NCBI RefSeq assembly: GCF_900111925.1
Contig: NZ_FOKA01000014.1
Coordinates: 1 to 64,000 of the forward strand
Reading direction: 5' to 3'
From: Cellulomonas marina
GTDB taxonomy: Bacteria; Actinomycetota; Actinomycetes; Actinomycetales; Cellulomonadaceae
Length of the DNA: 64,000 nt
A program made the translations under genes and the position numbers. Under the pieces are notes generated by a model that saw only the letters and a program-made list of their open reading frames with translations, was not told where the DNA came from and did not search any database. Of this stretch, positions 1 to 7,056 are shown in pieces; position 1 is the stretch's first letter, and every line of letters begins with the position of its first letter.

Positions 1-1
1 G

Positions 2-37
2 TTTGAGACCATCTACGCGACCGCCTCAGCGGCCTGA
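2..37 (+). CDS. 3' end of an unidentified ORF entering from the left edge (partial)
   Basis: An open frame enters from outside the window and stops at TGA 35-37 after 11 codons ending YATASAA. The sequence between it and position 80 does not match the transposase remnant that follows, so this may be the end of another insertion element that interrupted it. Too little is visible to name the product. Confidence 0.25.
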   Translation, partial: FETIYATASAA

Positions 38-79
38 GAACCACTCACCCCGAGTGTCAACGAAACCTGCAGCAGTCCC

Positions 80-205
80 GTCCGCCTCAGCACCCATCAG
101 AGTGTCGATGAAGACGCCGAGCAGCTCACGCAGCAGATCGGGGCTGGCGGTGGCCAGGTGCTCGTGCAAGAAGCGGGCAGGGTCCAGACTGGGTCCAGCG
201 GTCAT
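80..205 (-). pseudogene. IS256-family transposase, N-terminal fragment
   Basis: Starting at ATG 205, about 42 codons read like the amino end of actinobacterial IS256 (Mutator-type) transposases: MTAGPSLDPARFLHEHL, then SPDLLRELL and TLMGAEAD. After the last of these the frame stays open only briefly and no longer resembles the family, and the DDE catalytic core (normally ~300 further residues) is absent. This is a dead remnant, truncated near position 80 by deletion or by insertion of another element. It shows that the left edge has a history of mobile-element activity. Family assignment is from recognition of the N-terminal pattern. Confidence 0.7.
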
Positions 206-272
206 CGCGGGTCCTTCTCTCGAGTCGACTTGGTAGGTCTCTCGAAGAATCACGCGGTGACCGCCTACACGT

Positions 273-533
273 CTACGACGACGCCCTCACCAGGGCCGGG
301 CTCGCACACCACTCTGCGGGACGCCACTGGGCCGCGGCCGCTTCGACAGTGTTCGCCGACCTACGCTGGTCTCGGAGCTCAATCCATCGCGCAAGCCCGT
401 ACGCTGCGATCCCTCCCACAGCACTGCTCACCGCTGGCCAGAACCAGCTCTCGTCACGCCCAACCGTCAGTCCGACGACTCCTAGCGCGCCGAAGAGACA
501 CAATGCCGTGACGTCCCAGGCCCACCTCTTCAT
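273..533 (-). CDS. Small two-helix membrane protein, unknown function
   Basis: An 86-residue protein with an ATG start preceded by a good ribosome binding site (AAGGAG, about 7 nt upstream). Two hydrophobic segments at roughly residues 8-24 and 30-48 flank a short charged loop (GRDESW), and a basic stretch follows the second helix. The tail after residue 60 is polar. Its first ~58 residues resemble in layout the 58-residue proteins encoded at 785-961 and 1513-1689 (basic start with a Trp, helix, Asp-containing turn, helix, Arg-rich end), so these may be distant paralogues. Codon use is less GC-biased than in the core genes. Function unknown; immunity or toxin-like roles are possible but unsupported. 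Confidence 0.6.
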   Translation of the reverse strand: MKRWAWDVTALCLFGALGVVGLTVGRDESWFWPAVSSAVGGIAAYGLARWIELRDQRRSANTVEAAAAQWRPAEWCASPALVRASS

Positions 534-647
534 CTCGCCTTCTCCTTGCCCCCGGGTCCGGGCTCCTAGTCACTCGGTCATCACCTGCTCATCGGCGGCC
601 GGCGACACGGCGATGAACCTGATCGGTGCACGTCGCGACGGACCGCC

Positions 648-685
648 ACCGTGCGTCCGATCCCTGGCAGGAGCGGACGCACGGT
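648..685. repeat. Perfect 12-bp inverted repeat abutting the duplicated unit
   Basis: ACCGTGCGTCCG at 648-659 pairs perfectly with its reverse complement at 674-685, with a 14-nt loop that can pair further (TCC/GGA). The right arm ends exactly one base before the first copy of the 308-bp duplication. It may be a terminator or the footprint of a recombination event. Confidence 0.7.
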
Positions 686-747
686 CAGCGGCATGACCGG
701 ACGTGGAGGGCGGCCGAGCCAGACGAACGAACCGTGCGGCGACTGCG

Positions 748-771
748 CCGAGCTGCGTTGAGGCAGCTCGG
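748..771 (-). terminator. Hairpin downstream of the 58-residue gene, copy 1
   Basis: A 9-bp perfect stem (CCGAGCTGC at 748-756 with GCAGCTCGG at 763-771) with a 6-nt loop, just past the stop codon of the minus-strand gene. There is no U-tract, which is usual for actinobacterial terminators. Confidence 0.5.
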
Positions 772-784
772 GAGCAACTCCGCC

Positions 785-961
785 TCAGCGCCTCTCGCCA
801 CGGCTTGACGCCGCAGCCACTACCCAAGCGACGCCCGCTGCCAGAGCGAGCTGGAAGGCGAGCTCAAGAGGGTCGAAGCCCGTGAAGAGTTGGAGGACCG
901 TGAGAACCACGGCGAGATACAGGAAGGTCGCAAGGCCCCATCGCCGACCCTTGGGAGTCAC
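785..961 (-). CDS. 58-residue two-helix membrane protein, copy 1
   Basis: A GTG-started frame of 58 codons. The product has a basic head (MTPKGRRW), a hydrophobic helix at about 9-26, a short turn with TGFDP, a second helix at about 33-51 and a basic tail ending SSRGERR. This topology is hard to obtain by chance from a GC-rich shadow frame. A -10-like CAGGGT lies 7 nt before the GTG, fitting a leaderless transcript, and a 9-bp hairpin follows the stop. The whole unit is repeated at 1513-1689. I do not recognise the family. The two-helix layout resembles the 86-residue protein at 273-533. Small immunity proteins, toxin-like peptides and membrane-stress proteins share this size and topology, but nothing here decides between them. 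Confidence 0.6.
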   Translation of the reverse strand: MTPKGRRWGLATFLYLAVVLTVLQLFTGFDPLELAFQLALAAGVAWVVAAASSRGERR

Positions 962-1073
962 GCCGATGACCCTGCCACGCGGATCGCGGCATGAGCGGAT
1001 GCCAACCCGAGCCCGGCGGTGGCATCAGCTAGCCGCGCCGTCTCTCGGCTGCGTCGCCTGTCAGACTTGAGCG

Positions 1074-1325
1074 GTGAGGACGTCGTACCACTTCGACCGT
1101 GAGCTGTACGTTGCGCTTCTGGCCGCCCCTGATGGTGAATCCGTCGGAGTTCTCTACTCTTCGGGTCTGGCTTGGCCTCTGTCCGCTTGTGCCGTCGTGG
1201 CACTCGCCGCAGCCATCGTCGGTTCATGGGCGAGGGCCCGATCTAGAAGGCGCCGCGTGGCCTTCACGGTCTCGGGGCTCGCCGTCGCTGCCGGGATCGG
1301 CCTGCTCGCTGTCTTGGTGAGTTGA
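1074..1325 (+). CDS. Small two-helix membrane protein, unknown
   Basis: An 83-residue protein lying between the two copies of the repeat, on the opposite strand. Residues 1-30 are soluble-looking and acidic, then come helices at about 31-52 and 62-83 separated by an Arg-rich loop, with the C-terminus ending in the membrane. The GTG start is supported by CAGACT at 1062-1067 followed by exactly 6 nt, the leaderless spacing seen throughout this window. Third positions are less GC-rich than in core genes, in line with an acquired gene. No family recognised. Confidence 0.5.
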   Translation: MRTSYHFDRELYVALLAAPDGESVGVLYSSGLAWPLSACAVVALAAAIVGSWARARSRRRRVAFTVSGLAVAAGIGLLAVLVS

Positions 1326-1475
1326 ACCGCCTAACGTCGGCACATCGGCACGAGTCGACGCGCTGTGGACGGCGATCCGGGCCTCCGACAAGCTGCGCGT
1401 GTGGACGTCCGACCAGCGGCATGACCGGACGTGGAGGGCGGCCGAGCCAGACGAACGAACCGTGCGGCGACTGCG

Positions 1476-1499
1476 CCGAGCTGCGTTGAGGCAGCTCGG
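1476..1499 (-). terminator. Hairpin downstream of the 58-residue gene, copy 2
   Basis: Same 9-bp stem and 6-nt loop as at 748-771, just beyond the stop codon of the second gene copy. Confidence 0.5.
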
Positions 1500-1512
1500 G
1501 AGCAACTCCGCC

Positions 1513-1689
1513 TCAGCGCCTCTCGCCACGGCTTGACGCCGCAGCCACTACCCAAGCGACGCCCGCTGCCAGAGCGAGCTGGAAGGCGAGCTCAAGAGGG
1601 TCGAAGCCCGTGAAGAGTTGGAGGACCGTGAGAACCACGGCGAGATACAGGAAGGTCGCAAGGCCCCATCGCCGACCCTTGGGAGTCAC
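1513..1689 (-). CDS. 58-residue two-helix membrane protein, copy 2
   Basis: Same reading frame, GTG start, -10-like box and hairpin as the copy at 785-961, with no difference seen over the repeat. Because the repeat begins upstream of the -10 box and ends past the hairpin, each copy is an independent transcription unit, so duplication would double the dose instead of producing a fusion. Function unknown. Confidence 0.6.
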   Translation of the reverse strand: MTPKGRRWGLATFLYLAVVLTVLQLFTGFDPLELAFQLALAAGVAWVVAAASSRGERR

Positions 1690-1784
1690 GCCGATGACCC
1701 TGCCACGCGGATCGCGGCATGTCCGGGCGTCCTGCTGGCGGCAGATCCGTGCGTTCAGGGGCCCTCAGACCGGTCGTGCGTCGA

Positions 1785-2210
1785 TCAGCCCCGGCGGGAC
1801 CGACGGAGGATCCGCCTAACGGCCGCGAGACGACGTGCCCGGGTGTGGCGGCGACGATCGATGCGCTCCTGGCCGCGTCGGCGGCTGATCTCCTCCAGCG
1901 GCGAAAGGGTCACCAAGGGCCCCAGCAGGCGACGTGCTGCAGCCGCTTCCTCCAGGTTCAGGCGCGCCACGAGTGCTTGGCCGCTGTCGTGGAACTCGAT
2001 GACGTCGTCGCCGTCTGCATCGAAGAAGTGAGCATCGATGGACCACGGGGCGTAGCGCAGGGCATCGGCCCACTCCGAGTCGAAAAGGCGGACCGAGACG
2101 TGGGTGGCGTTGCGAGAGCGTTGGTCTGCGACGCGTGCCCGCTCAGCGCGGGTGTGCAGGATCGCCCCCGATTCGCGCACGAGCGGCGGTAGGTCGCGTG
2201 CGTCACTCAC
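1785..2210 (-). CDS. Hypothetical protein in the island
   Basis: The frame is open from 2369, but the first ~50 codons are Ser/Pro/Ala-rich and lie antisense to a better plus-strand frame. I therefore prefer GTG 2210, preceded by a GAGG-type site, giving 141 residues. The middle reads like a real globular protein (DSEWADALRYAPWSIDAHF, then DDVIEFHDSGQALVARL), with acidic and aromatic residues in sensible proportions. The last ~40 residues are very Arg-rich and may be read-through after a lost stop. No family recognised; GC bias is weaker than in core genes. Confidence 0.5.
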   Translation of the reverse strand: MSDARDLPPLVRESGAILHTRAERARVADQRSRNATHVSVRLFDSEWADALRYAPWSIDAHFFDADGDDVIEFHDSGQALVARLNLEEAAAARRLLGPLVTLSPLEEISRRRGQERIDRRRHTRARRLAAVRRILRRSRRG

Positions 2211-2307
2211 CAGATCAACCTCAGCCGCAGCGAGCCGCGGTCCCAGCACCTGAAGCAACGCAGTTGCTACCTCGCCTAGGACCGCCGGCTGCGCGGCAGC
2301 AGCTGGC

Positions 2308-2553
2308 GATCTTGCGGACCCTGGGCCCGATGGCGCCGACTGGCTCTTCGAGCTTCTGTTGGACGGCACACCCGCGGGCTACCAGCGCTTCGCTGAGGAG
2401 TACTACGAGACGGAGCTCGACGCCGATGCTGTGAGCGAAATCTTTGACCTGCGTCCGCTGACGGCCGACCTGGTTGACCGTCTCAACCCGCTGGTCAGGC
2501 TCGACGAATTGGCGGACGACCTGGCTGCAATCGACTATCCGCGGGGCGCGTGA
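2308..2553 (+). pseudogene. C-terminal fragment of an unidentified gene
   Basis: A natural-looking acidic frame (DWLFELLLDGTPAGYQRF, then EEYYETELDADAV and LDELADDLAAIDYP) runs to a stop at 2551-2553. No ATG or GTG precedes it before the in-frame TGA at 2251, and its upstream part collides with the start region of the minus-strand gene at 1785-2210. It is best read as the tail of a gene whose 5' part was lost by rearrangement near 2290-2310. TTG 2359 could serve as a start for a 64-residue product, but I see no ribosome binding site. Family not recognised. Confidence 0.45.
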
Positions 2554-2665
2554 CAGTACGAGCGCCTTGCCCTCAGCCCCGAAGGCGAGATTTGAGCGGC
2601 ACGAGAGGAGGTGTCGCAGCGTCTGCTCTGCTCTCCGGTGAGGGGTTCCTTCCGGATCCGCACCA

Positions 2666-2705
2666 CCAACCCTGACGTCCGCTCTTCGGCATGAGCGGGC
2701 GTTGG
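2666..2705. repeat. Interrupted palindrome containing the island motif
   Basis: GTCCGCTC (2677-2684) pairs with GAGCGGGC (2693-2700), and CCAAC (2666-2670) with GTTGG (2701-2705), leaving TCGGCATG in the loop. It is one of five occurrences of the GCGGCATGASCGG-like motif and sits at the right limit of the low-GC island. Confidence 0.5.
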
Positions 2706-3019
2706 GGCGGCGTGCCTCGTGGCGGCCGCGGGTGCGCCGTGGCCGTGGAGCGCTCGCTGCAGGCGTGGGGGAGACCGCCGGGAGGGGGTGGTCCTCGCGC
2801 ACCCCCGCGACCTCCGGCTGGTGCTCGTCAGCGCTGCTTCCGGGTCCCGCCGCTGGCGGTGACGGCCGCGGCCGGCGCGGCAGGCGGGCTGCGCGCGCTG
2901 CGTCTCGCCATGCCCACGCCGCCGGTCGGTGCGCGCGCACGCGACCCTGGCCCTGCTGGTCGCCTGTGCGCTGGCCGCGCTCGGTCCTTCGACGGCGACG
3001 GGCAATGTCCGGCGCCTCC

Positions 3020-3025
3020 TAGGCT
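3020..3025 (+). promoter_or_regulatory. -10 box (TAGGCT) of the GNAT gene
   Basis: TAGGCT lies exactly 6 nt before GTG 3032, so transcription would start at or next to the start codon (leaderless). Confidence 0.55.
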
Positions 3026-3031
3026 GCCGGG

Positions 3032-3523
3032 GTGCGTGTGCGAGAGGCGACGGACGACGACCTCCCTGTGCTGCGCGCCATGCTCCTCGAGGCCAACAAC
3101 TGGACGGGAGAGGAGCGTTTCACCCCGGCCCGGCTGCTCGCCGACCCGCACGCCGGCCGGTACCTCGCGGGCTGGAGACGGCCAGGCGACCTCGGGTTCG
3201 TGGCGTCTGACCCCTCGTCGCCCGACGCGCCGGCCCTCGGGTCCATCTGGGCGCGTCCCCTACCCGCGGCCGCCCCGGGGTACGGGTACGTCGCCGACGA
3301 CGTGCCCGAACTCAGCATGGCGGTCGCCGCGCACGCCCGGGGACGGGGTGTGGGCACGGCGCTGCTGTCCACGTGCGTGGACGCGGGCCGCGCCCGCGGG
3401 TGGCGCGCGGTGAGCCTGAGCGTCGAGGACGGGAACGAGGCCGCGCGGCACCTGTACGTGCGGCACGGGTTCGTCACGGTCGGTCGCAACGGCGGCGCCG
3501 ACACGATGCTCCTCGAGCTCTGA
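3032..3523 (+). CDS. GNAT family N-acetyltransferase
   Basis: A 163-residue protein with the GNAT fold signature. Motif A, which binds the acetyl-CoA pyrophosphate, is ARGRGVGTALL at about residues 102-112, and the C-terminal NEAARHLYVRHGFV block (about residues 135-148) is the usual motif B. The substrate cannot be read from sequence; protein N-termini, antibiotics and small metabolites are all possible. The GTG start is fixed by the leaderless -10 box. It is the first core gene after the island and is convergent with ackA, sharing a bidirectional hairpin. Confidence 0.85.
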   Translation: MRVREATDDDLPVLRAMLLEANNWTGEERFTPARLLADPHAGRYLAGWRRPGDLGFVASDPSSPDAPALGSIWARPLPAAAPGYGYVADDVPELSMAVAAHARGRGVGTALLSTCVDAGRARGWRAVSLSVEDGNEAARHLYVRHGFVTVGRNGGADTMLLEL

Positions 3524-3533
3524 GCCGCCGGCC

Positions 3534-3574
3534 GCGCGGGCGGTGGTCGACGCCTCGGCGTCAGTCGCCCGCGC
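3534..3574. terminator. Bidirectional hairpin between GNAT gene and ackA
   Basis: Inner 14-bp palindrome GACGCCTCGGCGTC (3549-3562) nested in a 9-bp outer stem (3534-3542 with 3566-3574). It lies between two convergent stop codons and can serve both strands. Confidence 0.6.
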
Positions 3575-3582
3575 CGGCCGCC

Positions 3583-4773
3583 TCAGGCGGCGACGACCTC
3601 CACGGCCTGGCGGGCGATCTCCAGCTCCTCGTTGGTCGGCACGACGAGGACCGTCACGGCGGCGCCGTCGGGGGAGATGACCGTCGGCGCCTTCTTGCGG
3701 CCGGCGTTGCGCTCCGGGTCGACCACGATGCCGTAGTGCTCGAGGCCGGCGAGGGCACCCGCACGGACGACCTCGTCGTTCTCGCCGATGCCCGCGGTGA
3801 AGACGATCGCATCGACCCGTCCGAGGTGGGCCATGTACTGGCCGACGTACCCGCGGATGCGGTGGTGGTAGACGTCCAGCGCGGTGCGCGCGTCCTCGTC
3901 GCCCGCCTCGACCGCCGCGTGCACGTCGCGCATGTCCGTGTGGCCGGCCAGGCCGAGCATGCCCGAGCGGCGGTTGAGCAGGTCGTCGAGCGCCTGGGTG
4001 TCGTAGCCGGCGGTCCGCGCCAGGTGCAGGAGGACCGCGGGGTCGATGTCGCCGGTGCGCGTGCCCATGACCAGGCCGGCCAGCGGCGTCATGCCCATGG
4101 ACGTGTCGATGCACTCGCCCCCGCGCACCGCCGACGCCGAGGCGCCGTTGCCCAGGTGCAGGACGATCGTGTTGAGCTCCGCGACGTCCCGGCCGAGGAA
4201 CTCCGCGACCGCCCGGCTGACGTACCGGTGCGACGTGCCGTGGGCGCCGTAGCGGCGGATGCGGTGCTCGGCGGCGACCTGCCGGTCGAGGGCGTACGTG
4301 TACGCGGCCGGCGGCATCGTCTGGTGGAACGAGGTGTCGAACACCGCGACGTGCGGGACGTCGGGGAAGGCGGTGCGGGCGGCGTGGATGCCGGACAGGT
4401 TGGCGGGGTTGTGCAGCGGCGCCAGCGGCGACAGCTCGTCGATCTGCGCGACGACGTCGTCGTCGATCCGCACCGGACCTGTGAACAGGTCGCCGCCCTG
4501 GACCACCCGGTGCCCGACGGCCGTGAGCGTGCTCGCGTCGAGCTGCGGCCCGTGCTCGGCGAAGGTGTCCAGCACCAGCCGCATGCCGGCCTCGTGGTCG
4601 GCGATGTCGAGCTCCTGCACCACCGGGCCACCGGGGCCCTCGTGCCGGATCCGGCCCGACCCCTGGCCGATGCGCTCGACGAGCCCCGTCGCCTGCGGTC
4701 CGTCGGCCTCGGGTGACAGGAGCTGGTACTTGATCGACGACGAGCCGGAGTTCAGGACGAGGACGAGCGACAC
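3583..4773 (-). CDS. ackA: Acetate kinase
   Basis: A 396-residue acetate/propionate kinase, the usual length. It converts acetyl phosphate plus ADP to acetate plus ATP in the cytoplasm. Seen: the N-terminal NSGSSSIKYQLL phosphate-binding segment (residues 8-19), the catalytic HLGNGASASAV block and GMGMTPLAGLVMGTRTGD-like region near 190-230, and FTAGIGEND near residue 325. It is last in the minus-strand order xfp-pta-ackA, 52 bp after pta, so the pathway can run from phosphoketolase-made acetyl phosphate straight to ATP. A strong hairpin follows its stop. Confidence 0.97.
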   Translation of the reverse strand: MSLVLVLNSGSSSIKYQLLSPEADGPQATGLVERIGQGSGRIRHEGPGGPVVQELDIADHEAGMRLVLDTFAEHGPQLDASTLTAVGHRVVQGGDLFTGPVRIDDDVVAQIDELSPLAPLHNPANLSGIHAARTAFPDVPHVAVFDTSFHQTMPPAAYTYALDRQVAAEHRIRRYGAHGTSHRYVSRAVAEFLGRDVAELNTIVLHLGNGASASAVRGGECIDTSMGMTPLAGLVMGTRTGDIDPAVLLHLARTAGYDTQALDDLLNRRSGMLGLAGHTDMRDVHAAVEAGDEDARTALDVYHHRIRGYVGQYMAHLGRVDAIVFTAGIGENDEVVRAGALAGLEHYGIVVDPERNAGRKKAPTVISPDGAAVTVLVVPTNEELEIARQAVEVVAA

Positions 4774-4825
4774 GGGGGACCTTCCGGAGCGCGGGTGGGG
4801 GCGGGGCGGGCGGACGTGAGGTCGG

Positions 4826-6952
4826 TCAGGCGCCCGCGGCAGCGGGGGATGCCACGGGGTCGGCCTCGGCGGCGGACGCGCGGCGGGCCGCGGCCTGCGC
4901 CTGCGCCTGGATGGCGGTGATGGCGACCGTGTTGACGATGTCCTGCACGAGGGCGCCGCGGGACAGGTCGTTGACCGGCTTGTTCAGGCCCTGCAGCACG
5001 GGCCCGATGGCGACCGCGCCGGCGGACCGCTGCACGGCCTTGTACGTGTTGTTGCCGGTGTTGAGGTCCGGGAACACGAAGACGGTGGCCCGGCCCGCGA
5101 CGGAGGAGTCCGGCAGCTTCGTCCTGGCGACCGAGGCGTCCACGGCCGCGTCGTACTGGATCGGCCCCTCGACGGACAGGTCCGGGCGGCGCTCGCGGAC
5201 CAGCGCGGTGGCCTCGCGGACCTTCTCCACGTCGGCGCCCGAGCCGGACGCGCCCGTCGAGTACGACAGCATCGCGATGCGCGGCTCGACGCCGAACTGC
5301 GCGGCCGTCGCCGCCGAGGAGATGGCGATGTCCGCGAGCTGCTCCGCCGTCGGGTCCGGGATGACGGCGCAGTCGCCGTAGACCAGGACGCGGTCCTCGA
5401 GGCCCATGAGGAAGACGCTCGAGACGTTCTGGATGCCGGGAGCGGTCTTGATGATCTCGAAGGACGGCTTGATGGTGTGCGCGGTGGTGTGGACGGCGCC
5501 GGAGACCATCCCGTCCGCGAGACCCAGGTGGACCATCATCGTGCCGAAGTAGGAGACCGAGGCGACGATCTCCCGCGCCCGCTCGACCGTCATCCCCTTG
5601 TGGGCGCGCAGGCGGGTGTACTCCTCGGCGAACCGCTCGAGGAGCTCGGAGGTGTGCGGGTCGATGACGTCGGCGTCGTCGAGCGCGAGACCGAGCTCGG
5701 TGGCCCGGGCGCGGATGGCGGCCTCGTCGCCGAGGATCGTCAGCCGCGCGACACCGCGCTGCAGCAGCGTCGAGGCGGCGCGCAGGACGCGGTCGTCGTT
5801 GCCCTCCGGCAGCACGATGTGCTGCACGTCCGAACGGGCCCGGTCCAGCAGCGTGTACTCGAACATGAGCGGCGTGACGACGCTGGGGCGGGGCACCTCG
5901 AGCGCGGCCAGCAGCGCGCCGCCGTCGACGTGCTGCTCGAAGAGCGCGAGCGCGGTGTCCACCTTGCGCTGCGACTCCTTCGACAGGAAGCCGCGCGTGC
6001 TCGCCGCCGCGCTCGCGGAACGGAACGTCCCGCGGTCGGTCAGCAGCACGGGAAGGCGCGTGCCGAGGCCCTCGACGAGGCGCTGCACCGGCGCCGGCGG
6101 TTCGAAGCCGCCGTTGAGAATGATCCCGGCCAGGTTGGCGAAGCCCTCGGCCTGGTGAGCCATGAGCAGGCCTAGCAGCACGTCGGACCGGTCGCCCGGG
6201 GTGATGACGACGGCCCCGTCGACGAGCCGGTCGAGCAGGTGCTCGATGGACATCGCGCCGACGAGGACGTCGAGCACCTCGCGGTCGAGGAGCTCCTCGT
6301 CGCCGGCCAGCACGCGGCCGCCGACCGCGTCCATGAGCTGGCGGACCGTGGGGGCGTCGAGGAGCGGGTGCGTCGGCACCGCCCAGGCGGGCACGCCGAG
6401 CGCGGCGGAGACGCCCTCGCGGACGGCGTCGAGCTGCCCGCCCCCCGTGCGCAGCGTGACGACGGACGCCACCTGCGCGTGGTGCTCGGCGAGCGCGCCC
6501 GCCGACACCTCGGCGATCTGCTGGATCTCCGCCGGTGTCCGGCCCGCGCCGGACACGACGAGCACGACCGGTGCGCCGAGGTTCGCCGCCACGCGGGAGT
6601 TGAACGCGAGCTCGGTCGGCCCGGCGACGTTGGAGTAGTCCGTCCCGACGACGACCACGGCGTCGCAGGCGCGCTCGACCTCGTGGTACCGCGCGACGAT
6701 CCGGGCCAGCGCCGCCTCCGGGTCCTCGATCATCGCGTCGTAGGTGACCCCGACGCACTGCTCGTAGGACAGGTTGACCCCGTCGTGGTCGAGCAGGAGG
6801 TCGAGCACGTGGTCGCGGTCGGCCGAGCGGGCCACGGGCCGGAACACCCCGACCCGCGCGACGCTGCGGCTGAGCAGGTCGACGAGGCCCAGGGCCACGA
6901 GCGACTTGCCCGTGTTCCCCTCGGGGGAGGTGACGTAGATGCTGCGGGCCAC
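4826..6952 (-). CDS. pta: Phosphate acetyltransferase (long, multidomain form)
   Basis: A 708-residue Pta of the long class: an N-terminal P-loop/dethiobiotin-synthase-like domain (SPEGNTGKS at residues 9-17), a middle DRTGG domain, and the C-terminal PTA_PTB catalytic domain (about 380-690, with SYSTGASGSGADVEKV and FPDLNTGNNTYKAV). It interconverts acetyl-CoA and acetyl phosphate. The frame stays open far upstream; GTG 6952 is chosen because AGGAG lies 8 nt before it and the family begins here with an RSIYVTSPEGNTGK-like sequence. It sits between xfp and ackA. A 17-bp hairpin lies in the 104-bp gap from xfp. Confidence 0.96.
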   Translation of the reverse strand: MARSIYVTSPEGNTGKSLVALGLVDLLSRSVARVGVFRPVARSADRDHVLDLLLDHDGVNLSYEQCVGVTYDAMIEDPEAALARIVARYHEVERACDAVVVVGTDYSNVAGPTELAFNSRVAANLGAPVVLVVSGAGRTPAEIQQIAEVSAGALAEHHAQVASVVTLRTGGGQLDAVREGVSAALGVPAWAVPTHPLLDAPTVRQLMDAVGGRVLAGDEELLDREVLDVLVGAMSIEHLLDRLVDGAVVITPGDRSDVLLGLLMAHQAEGFANLAGIILNGGFEPPAPVQRLVEGLGTRLPVLLTDRGTFRSASAAASTRGFLSKESQRKVDTALALFEQHVDGGALLAALEVPRPSVVTPLMFEYTLLDRARSDVQHIVLPEGNDDRVLRAASTLLQRGVARLTILGDEAAIRARATELGLALDDADVIDPHTSELLERFAEEYTRLRAHKGMTVERAREIVASVSYFGTMMVHLGLADGMVSGAVHTTAHTIKPSFEIIKTAPGIQNVSSVFLMGLEDRVLVYGDCAVIPDPTAEQLADIAISSAATAAQFGVEPRIAMLSYSTGASGSGADVEKVREATALVRERRPDLSVEGPIQYDAAVDASVARTKLPDSSVAGRATVFVFPDLNTGNNTYKAVQRSAGAVAIGPVLQGLNKPVNDLSRGALVQDIVNTVAITAIQAQAQAAARRASAAEADPVASPAAAGA

Positions 6953-6998
6953 GGTGGTGTTCTCCTGGCGGGTGGGGGTGGTCGTCGGCCGTGCGGGT

Positions 6999-7039
6999 CC
7001 GGTCCCGCCCGCGCTCGGGTGGAGCGCGGGCGGGACCGG
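6999..7039 (-). terminator. Strong hairpin in the xfp-pta gap
   Basis: A 17-bp perfect stem (CCGGTCCCGCCCGCGCT, 6999-7015, with 7023-7039) and a 7-nt loop. Being between xfp and pta on the same strand, it would either end most xfp transcripts or act as a processing and stability boundary that lets xfp be expressed more than pta-ackA. Confidence 0.65.
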
Positions 7040-7056
7040 CGGGTCGCTACGGGGTG

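Larger units (their letters stand above)
534..784. other. Gene-poor stretch with hairpins between two small genes
   Basis: No complete gene is visible. On the minus strand a frame ending at 570 (tail ...FIAVSPAADEQVMTE) could be the last codons of a gene destroyed at the repeat edge. A plus-strand frame (626-808) is also open and runs into the repeat, but has no independent support. The stretch includes the perfect hairpin at 648-685. Confidence 0.4.
686..993. repeat. Direct repeat, copy 1 (308 bp)
   Basis: Reads the same as 1414-1721 (offset 728 bp) wherever I compared it. It contains a complete minus-strand small gene with its own -10-like box and a downstream hairpin. Each edge carries the motif GCGGCATG (688 and 986). 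The absence of visible drift suggests recent duplication or ongoing gene conversion. Confidence 0.9.
1414..1721. repeat. Direct repeat, copy 2 (308 bp)
   Basis: Second copy of 686-993. The sequences outside both copies differ completely, so the breakpoints are sharp: upstream 685/1413 and downstream 994/1722. GCGGCATG occurs at both edges (1416 and 1714), which would allow exchange by short homology or by a recombinase. Confidence 0.9.
2554..3031. other. Intergenic junction between island and core chromosome
   Basis: No gene I can support. Up to about 2690 the base composition is island-like; beyond it the sequence becomes GC-rich like the core. A short plus frame from GTG 2929 starts like a signal peptide (LALLVACALAAL) but runs out of sense within 25 codons, so it may be the stub of a truncated secreted-protein gene. 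Confidence 0.4.

Noticed and set aside
626..808. Plus-strand open frame running into repeat copy 1, with a similar frame in copy 2
   Set aside because: The upstream parts differ between copies and no start with support exists. The minus-strand membrane protein explains most of the repeat better.
1329..1820. GCCTAAC at 1329-1335 and 1814-1820, suggestive of integron attC sites around small-gene cassettes
   Set aside because: No partner GTTRRRY core follows within the usual attC distance on either strand, and the repeat edges do not fall at these sites. No integrase gene is present.
2929..3010. Signal-peptide-like start before the first GNAT gene
   Set aside because: The frame loses sense after about 25 codons and overlaps the GNAT promoter; at most a gene stub.
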